Of a DNA stretch of 24,257 nt, positions 18,169 through 24,257 are shown in pieces. The stretch is from Stramonita haemastoma. Lineage: Eukaryota > Mollusca > Gastropoda > Neogastropoda > Muricidae. Made by a program: the position numbers and the translations under genes. The notes under the pieces are model-generated. The model worked only from the letters and a program-made list of their open reading frames with translations, was not told where the DNA came from and did not search any database. Location of the stretch: the NCBI GenBank assembly GCA_030674155.1, contig JASPKP010000492.1:20001-44257 (forward strand), given 5' to 3'. Every line of letters starts with the position of its first letter. Positions within the stretch are counted from its first letter, which is position 1.

Positions 18169-18460
18169 AATTAAAGAAAATCAACATTTTCACATCTACT
18201 CGTTCAATCACAGACATTGTCTTATGGGATTGTTCTTCAATTCATTTTTCAATAAGCATTTTACAGCAGACTTTTAAATTTGGTGTTAAATCTCTTGATT
18301 AGCAAAAAATATCAGTCACAGAGTTCAATTTTGTACGGTGCCTGTGCTCAATCAGTTTGTTTACTTCCGTGATAAACAACAACAAAACCACGTGTATAAA
18401 CTCAACTTTCCCGTGCACTGAAAACATGCACCTTGAGATGCATAGACGTGGGGGAAAAAA
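18169..18460 (-). promoter_or_regulatory. LINE 5' UTR / presumed internal promoter
   Basis: About 290 bp upstream of the ORF1 Met, free of coding signal, with GTTTACTTCC/ACGTG words at 18358-18395. Non-LTR elements normally carry an internal Pol II promoter here. I see no TATA box, so the role is inferred from position only. Confidence 0.35.
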
Positions 18461-18499
18461 AAAAACAAAAACAAAAAAAAAAAAACCCTTGTGAAAACT

Positions 18500-18730
18500 G
18501 TTTATAGCTGAAGTTCAAATTTTCTTCTTTACGTGTACTAATCTATAATTGATTGGTTACGCACCTTTTGACAGTGTCTACCACACTCTTGACTTCACAG
18601 TCACATGCAACGTGGTTTCACTCATCACTTCACAAAGTTTCACAACTATTTATGTCCTAGAACACCATCAAAATAAGTCATGTGTGGAGAGCGATTTCAA
18701 ACACGCCCCACCCCAAGAGAAGCAGTCGAG
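18500..18730. other. Spacer, no gene seen
   Basis: Mixed sequence with no coding frame and no clear repeat match elsewhere in the window. It may still belong to the 5' end of the LINE or be pre-insertion flank. Confidence 0.4.
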
Positions 18731-18732
18731 TC

Positions 18733-18856
18733 TCCGAGAGAGAGAGAGGGAGAGAGAGAGAGAGATCTAATGTGTGTGTATGCACGCGCGCGTGCGTGCG
18801 TGCGTGCGTACGTGCGTGCGTGCGTGCGTGCGTGCGTGCGTGTGTGTGTGTGTGTG
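18733..18856. repeat. (GA)n then (CGTG)n-(GT)n
   Basis: GA repeats (18733-18765), a short TCTAATG link, then GTGTGTAT, CGCGCG, about 15 CGTG units and a GT tail ending at 18856. The same CGTG-to-GT order occurs at 1998-2086 and 19618-19727. Confidence 0.95.
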
Positions 18857-19215
18857 ATAAATAGTAACAGCAAATAAAAGGTAATCTTAACATTAACAGA
18901 TCAAGAAAAATATTGAACATTTAAAAATACCAAAAGAACTACAAGAACTACAATAAATGCCCTACAGGACTTAACAACAAACCTTTAGCAATGTCAAACT
19001 TTAGAAAAGGCAGGGAGATGCTGTTTTAAGTTCTTACATTCAAGTATGATATGGGTATTTGAAATATATCCACCACATAAGCATTTAACATCCTTTCTGA
19101 ATTTTGCCACGAAAGCATTTAATCTTATCCTAAAAAATAATGCTCATCGCTATTCTCATGGCTTTGACTTTCATTTTAGATCATCCATACTGTTTTTTTT
19201 CATATATTACTTTGT
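18857..19215. other. AT-rich spacer left of the RNase H fragment
   Basis: No gene or clear repeat. Given the RNase H frame just downstream, 19090-19215 could be eroded sequence of the same LINE, but the translation does not show the first RNase H strand (a YTDGS-like motif). Confidence 0.4.
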
Positions 19216-19731
<516 letters not shown>

Positions 19732-20085
19732 AGAACAAGAGGAAGAATTGTGAAGAAGAAGGAGAATTGCGGAGAAGAAAAATTGCGAAGAACAAGAATT
19801 ATGAAGAATAAGAAGAATTGCGAAGAAGAATTGCGAAGAATTGCGAAGAATTGCGAAGAAGAAGAAGGAGAGCACACACAGACAGAGAGACAGCAGGGTG
19901 GTACAATAAGGGCACGGCAGTCATGCACACTAATTGGCCATCGCACTCACAAATGAACTGGAATGGTAACCTTTTACCCAATAGAAATCCTCTTCTGTTT
20001 GACTTCAAAGCATAGCTCATCTCGAAACAACTCAAAATATAAACATTTTTCATAGCAACAACATAATATAAGACATGTTACATAC

Positions 20086-20231
20086 TTTTTTTTAATCAAC
20101 CAAAGACAGTGCATGCTACGCCTTTTGACAAGGCGCGCTAACGGCCACCCATCCAACTGGTAACCACGCTTCATGCTGCTCAACTTTGACTCGGGGAAAG
20201 CGAGTGCTCTGACCACTGAGCTATCCCGCCC
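20086..20231 (-). mobile_element. tRNA/5S hybrid SINE in copy B (minus strand)
   Basis: Same element as 2496-2643, with an 8-base A tail instead of 9 and AAAGTTGAGCAGC in place of AAAGTTAAGCAGC in the 5S-like part. Its presence at the same internal place in both copies shows that the insertion predates the duplication. Confidence 0.75.
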
Positions 20232-20763
20232 TTTAAGTTTTATATCAAAAATCTTAAAACATCGTTTTCTTGCTACAGAGCTTTCATACTAATGGCAGGT
20301 AAAGGGAGACTATCTTTCTACATTGCTATAAGCTATCGTGAATATTTTAGTACTGTTTTCTGCATTTTCTGGATCTTAATGAGAAGATTTTGATCTTCAA
20401 AACAAGGTGAGATGCACTACATTTTATGATGGTAAAAAAAGAAAGAGATGGAGTTGAAGGAGTTAATGATCACTGTGTTTCTCTAACAAAGGTAATAGTG
20501 ACGGCGCAATGGCCTCTTTCTAGGGTTATGCTAGAGCATTTGAAAATTTCTCTCTTTCTTCTGCTTCTTTCGCCTTTATCTCTTTTCTTGCCTGTTTTTT
20601 AAATATATACAATAATGATTTCTTGTCTGCAGCACATGCAACAGGGACTGTCGCTCGAGGATCGGGCTTTACAGCCACAGCCAGCCTGCAGTTCCACAAC
20701 AGACTGACTCTACGGCACAAAACTCCATTGTCTCTCCAGACAGAAGGATGCCAACAAAATGCA

Positions 20764-20930
20764 TGTGTCTGTCTGTCTGTTTGTTTGTCTGTCTGTCTGT
20801 ATGTTACATAATTATGTTATGTTATGTTATGTTATGTTATGTTATGTATGTATGTATGTATGTATGTATGTATGTATGTATGTATGTATGTATGTATGTA
20901 TGTATGTATGTATGTATGTATGTATGTATG
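20764..20930. repeat. Compound (TCTG)n-(TTATG)n-(ATGT)n array, copy B
   Basis: Counterpart of 3177-3345 with the same order of arrays. Confidence 0.95.
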
Positions 20931-21279
20931 TTATGTGTGCTATGTATGTATGTGTATATATATACATTTATAAATATGTATATGTCCGTCTGTGTGTGTC
21001 TGTGCGTGTCTGTGTGTTTATATATTTATATGCCTGCGTGTCTGTGTGTGTCTGTGCGTCTGTGTGTCTATATATTCATATGCCTGTATGTGTCCATGTG
21101 TCTGTATCTGTTCTTCGCTAACACACTACAGGGTCGAGTCACCTTGCACTCCACTTTTTTTTTCTTTTTCGTGTTTAATTCAATCGGAAGGGTTGAAAGG
21201 AATCAGCAAACAAGAGAGATGAAGTGAGGAGAGAAAAAAAAGAAGACAAAGGATTAGCGAGAGTAGTGTAGGAGTGGGG

Positions 21280-21345
<66 letters not shown>

Positions 21346-22685
21346 GGGGGGGGGCGAGTGACAGAAATTGCAGGGAAGGCAGGAAGGATGGAGAAGGGCC
21401 AGGAAGAAAAGATCTTTAATGGAAGATGAAAGTGTAACCAGGTGGTTTTGTGTAGCTCTATGTGTGAGAGCTTGTTGGGTATTTAGTTTTAAACAGCTAA
21501 ACAGATATTTGGTGTGGTCAGAACAGATAAGATCTTCTGTTCATTTTATAAAGTATTGTAGTTTATTATGCGTATGATATACTTGTATTTTTAATGAAGT
21601 TGATGATTGAATCTCTTTGATCTTTATGATTCATATGTAATTAATTAGTTATTTTGTATTTCATTTTGTTCTTATGATTTTATTGTTAGTGGGATGAGAT
21701 GAGATATATTTTATTGTAATGATTTGGGATTTATCAAGAGAGAGAACTCTATTTTGCATTTTGAACACTAAGAATCAGTCTGAAATAGGAAAGAAAAATT
21801 TTAATAACAACTTTAATAAATCATATTATCTATTCATATTCATGGATATGATTGTTGAAGGACTGATCTTGACTCGATTCAAGTCAACCATTGTGAAAAT
21901 TCTCTATTTTCATTTTAAATTAGTATTTTCACTTATTACATCATATCAGTATAAGAACATTGAAATCGCGATCGGCAAAAGCAGTTCTAATTCATAAGTA
22001 AAGAAATATTTTATATACTGTAGTGTGCGATTGAGAATCGTGTGTAATAAACTTTATTTAGATAAATGAAATATAATTTAATTTAGGTTGTAGTAGATCG
22101 TTAGGCATACGACGGTTTGAACAGGATGATTAGCCTAACGCTTAGCCTAACGCTCGTTCTTTGTTCTAACGAATTTGAATTTCGTCGAACTGAATTTTAT
22201 AAAATGCAGACATTAAACTATCGATCTATGGTATATTTTGGGTTTATATATGAATGAACATTAGGTTAGATTATGTTAATATAGATAATTTGTATTATTA
22301 GAGATGTTCATTCTTTCGATCTTACGAACTACTTCGTAAGCAAGGCTGATGCAAGATTGATGCGCACGCAGTAGATCGGAAATTGTGTTTTCGCATCGCT
22401 ATTTAATTATTAATATCTCATCTCATGGACACTGTTAGCTAATAATATGCATATGTATACAATTTGTGGATTATATTCTTCTTTTTATATTCATTAAGTT
22501 ATAGGCTCTGCTGGACTCTTAGTGTTTTATTATCGAAAGTTTTAGTACAAACCTGTTAAAAGTGTGTCTACTCAGAGGCTTTTATCGCATTTAGCTCGCA
22601 GTTAGATGATTGTTGTGTAAAGTGCATTAGTGCATTTTAAAACTTGTGTTTCCTAGTTTATTTTGATGTATAATATGTTTAGCTT

Positions 22686-23051
22686 TGTTGGGCGGACAGC
22701 GAAATAATCGCTGTTGAAGCCACGTAAGGAAACACAAATTTACTCCATTTTAAGCCTGAAGTGGCCGAATCGTCTGCTGCCAGCGCGGCGCTGTCTTTGC
22801 AGTCCGTGTGGAGGGTATATATTTAGGGGTGGTTAGGCAGACAAGGAGACTAGTAAAAATAAGTCTGCAGACTACGTTAGACTGGGTTAGACCTGTAGCA
22901 GTCCAGCAGAGCACAGGAGGGAGCAGAGAGATGACCTAATAAAGAACACCAACGCCCAGCTGCTGTCTTCCCCTGAGTCTTCCTTTGCCTGGCTGCTGTA
23001 CATTGATCCTCTACTTTCCCTGTCCTCTATCCTTGCTACCCGCTCATCACA
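22686..23051 (+). mobile_element. LTR-like module, copy B
   Basis: Counterpart of 5109-5471 with TATATATTTA at 22816 and AATAAA at 22938. It has single-base differences such as TGCCAGCGCGGCG for TGCCGCGCGGCG and GATGACCTAATAAAG for GACGACGTAATAAAG. TATA and AATAAA are unchanged. Confidence 0.35.
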
Positions 23052-23122
23052 AAAGGAAGACGGGAGAGGAAGAGGGGTGGGGAAGGAAGGGTGGGTGGGG
23101 CAGAGTGATGCGAGAACGCGGG

Positions 23123-23174
23123 TTGAACTCACGATTCCTTTAAAGACAGAGGACAGGGGAAAGACAAAGGGGGA

Positions 23175-23239
<65 letters not shown>

Positions 23240-23343
23240 AGATGTAAATGTTGAACTCACGATTCCTTTCAAGACAGAGGACAGGGGAAAGACAAAGGGG
23301 GACTCTCTCTCTCCCCCTGTGACCCTCTCTGTCTGTCTGTCTG

Positions 23344-23411
<68 letters not shown>

Positions 23412-23544
23412 GGAAATGTAAATTTAATGTTGAACTCACGATTCCTTTAAAGACAAAGGACAGGGGAAAGACAAAGGGGGAGTCTCTCTCCTGTGACCCT
23501 CTCTGTCTGTCTGTCTGTCTCTGTGTCTCTGTCTGTTTGTCTCT

Positions 23545-23547
<3 letters not shown>
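23123..23547. repeat. Three tandem units with embedded (TC)n, copy B
   Basis: TTGAACTCACGATTCCTTT blocks at 23123, 23251 and 23430. The TC array in unit 2 has grown to about 60 bp (23347-23408), which explains the 179-bp spacing. Confidence 0.9.
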
Positions 23548-23620
<73 letters not shown>

Positions 23621-23655
23621 GGTGTATATATAATATATATCGATATATTATATCA
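23548..23655. repeat. (AT)n array, copy B
   Basis: About 35 uninterrupted AT units to 23617, then TAATGGTGTATATATAATAT and a TATATCGATATATTATATC block, as in copy A. Confidence 0.97.
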
Positions 23656-23945
23656 ACAACAAAACGCAAACAGCAATAACAACAACCAAAAAGAACCCAA
23701 TGAATAGGCATAAAAGAAAGACAAAGAATACCCACCTCCCAAAACAAAAAGAAACAAAAAAGACGAAAAAACCTACAAATGAGAAAGCAAAATGGCATGG
23801 GTGAGAAACAGAAGAAAATAAAAGGGTGGATGAGGGGATGGGATGGGGAGGACCAGGAGAAAAGAGAAGAAAAGTGTATGACACTTTACAAGACAATGAA
23901 AAAATTAACAGAAGTCTCTGTTACTGCTAACTTTCTATTGACCAC

Positions 23946-24055
23946 AGGGGCCGGGATAGTTCAGTGGTCAGAGTACTCGCTTTTCCAAGTCAAAGTTAAG
24001 CAACATCGAGCGTGGTTACCAGTTGGATGGGTGACCGTTTGCACTCCATGGCTTC
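23946..24055 (+). mobile_element. tRNA/5S hybrid SINE head in copy B (plus strand)
   Basis: GGGGCCGGGATAGTTCAGTG through the 5S-like GTTGGATGGGTGACCG, as at 6373-6480. Homology with copy A stops at 24090, before the presumed body. Confidence 0.7.
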
Positions 24056-24090
24056 AGTACAGTCCCCCAGTTCACCAAGCTGTCAATGGG

Positions 24091-24257
24091 AGAAACAGAA
24101 AAAAATAAAAAGGTGGATGAGGGGATGGGAAAGGGGAGGCCCGGGGAAAAGAGAAGAAAAGTGTAGACAAATTTTTCAAGCAATGAAAAAATTAAAAAGA
24201 AGGGCTCTGTTTAAATGCTAAATTTCTATTGACCACAGGGGCCCGGTAGTTCAGTGG
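24091..24257 (+). repeat. Decayed tandem copy of 23808-23970 at the window end
   Basis: GAGAAACAGAAAAAAATAAA, GGTGGATGAGGGGATGGG, AGAGAAGAAAAGTGT, CAATGAAAAAATTAA, TTTCTATTGACCACAGGGGC and GTAGTTCAGTGG repeat the sequence about 283 bp upstream, with many small changes, mostly in A- and G-runs. It ends in a third box-A-like SINE start cut off by the window. Confidence 0.85.

Noticed and set aside
20526..20720. Minus-strand frame with KKQARKEIKAKEAEEREKF, resembling a coiled-coil protein
   Set aside because: It comes from a TTCTTCTGCTTC-rich stretch; copy A has a stop at the corresponding place, so there is no constraint.

Overview
The window looks like a repeat-dense piece of a metazoan nuclear genome, most likely a mollusc and probably a gastropod. 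The grounds are very many long (GT/AC)n, (GA/TC)n, (ATGT)n, (CGTG)n and (ATT)n arrays, LINEs with APE endonuclease and reverse transcriptase, tRNA/5S-type SINE heads, and (ATT)n-tailed repeat ends with an 'AAGCGCTTT...GCGCCATATAAATTCCAT' style terminus that I associate with molluscan genomes. The taxon is an inference. I see no bacterial operon, rRNA gene, ordinary tRNA gene, CRISPR array or convincing host protein gene.

Layout. 1-1000 is a degenerate GATGTGGTG-type minisatellite. 1200-1590 is an interspersed repeat on the minus strand, followed by a (CTA)n array. 1973-6519 is copy A of a roughly 4.6 kb repeat. Its parts in order are a (GT)/(CGTG)/(GAA) complex, a minus-strand tRNA/5S hybrid SINE, (ATGT)n, (GA)n, an AT-rich stretch with small inverted repeats, an LTR-like promoter/polyA module, three roughly 137-bp units with embedded (TC)n, (AT)n, and a plus-strand hybrid SINE head. 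6520-10540 is microsatellites, minisatellites and dead LINE fragments (an RNase H piece, an RT C-terminal piece and several 3' tails). 10611 to about 18460 is a nearly full-length minus-strand CR1/L2-type non-LTR retrotransposon. Its ORF1 encodes a coiled coil and an SGNH esterase-like domain. Its ORF2 is apparently intact, with APE endonuclease and reverse transcriptase. 18460-19410 is spacer ending in a second RNase H fragment. 19411-24090 is copy B of the 4.6 kb repeat in the same orientation, followed to the window end by a decayed tandem copy of its last ~280 bp.

How the parts relate. The only credible protein-coding machinery is the LINE. ORF1 would bind RNA and form the RNP, and ORF2 would nick the target and reverse transcribe it. 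ORF1 carries one apparent frameshift at a C5 run. The space between the ORFs and the 3' UTR have been expanded by (AC)n and (GA)n arrays. The two 4.6 kb copies are nearly identical outside the microsatellites, so the duplication is recent. One difference between them is a tiny inversion at a hairpin loop, and the left-edge microsatellite modules are in a different order. I did not find a clearly new biological system. The most unusual items are the hybrid-promoter SINE heads in inverted pairs at the repeat edges, the template-switch-like micro-inversion, and the repeated joining of LINE fragments to microsatellite tracts.
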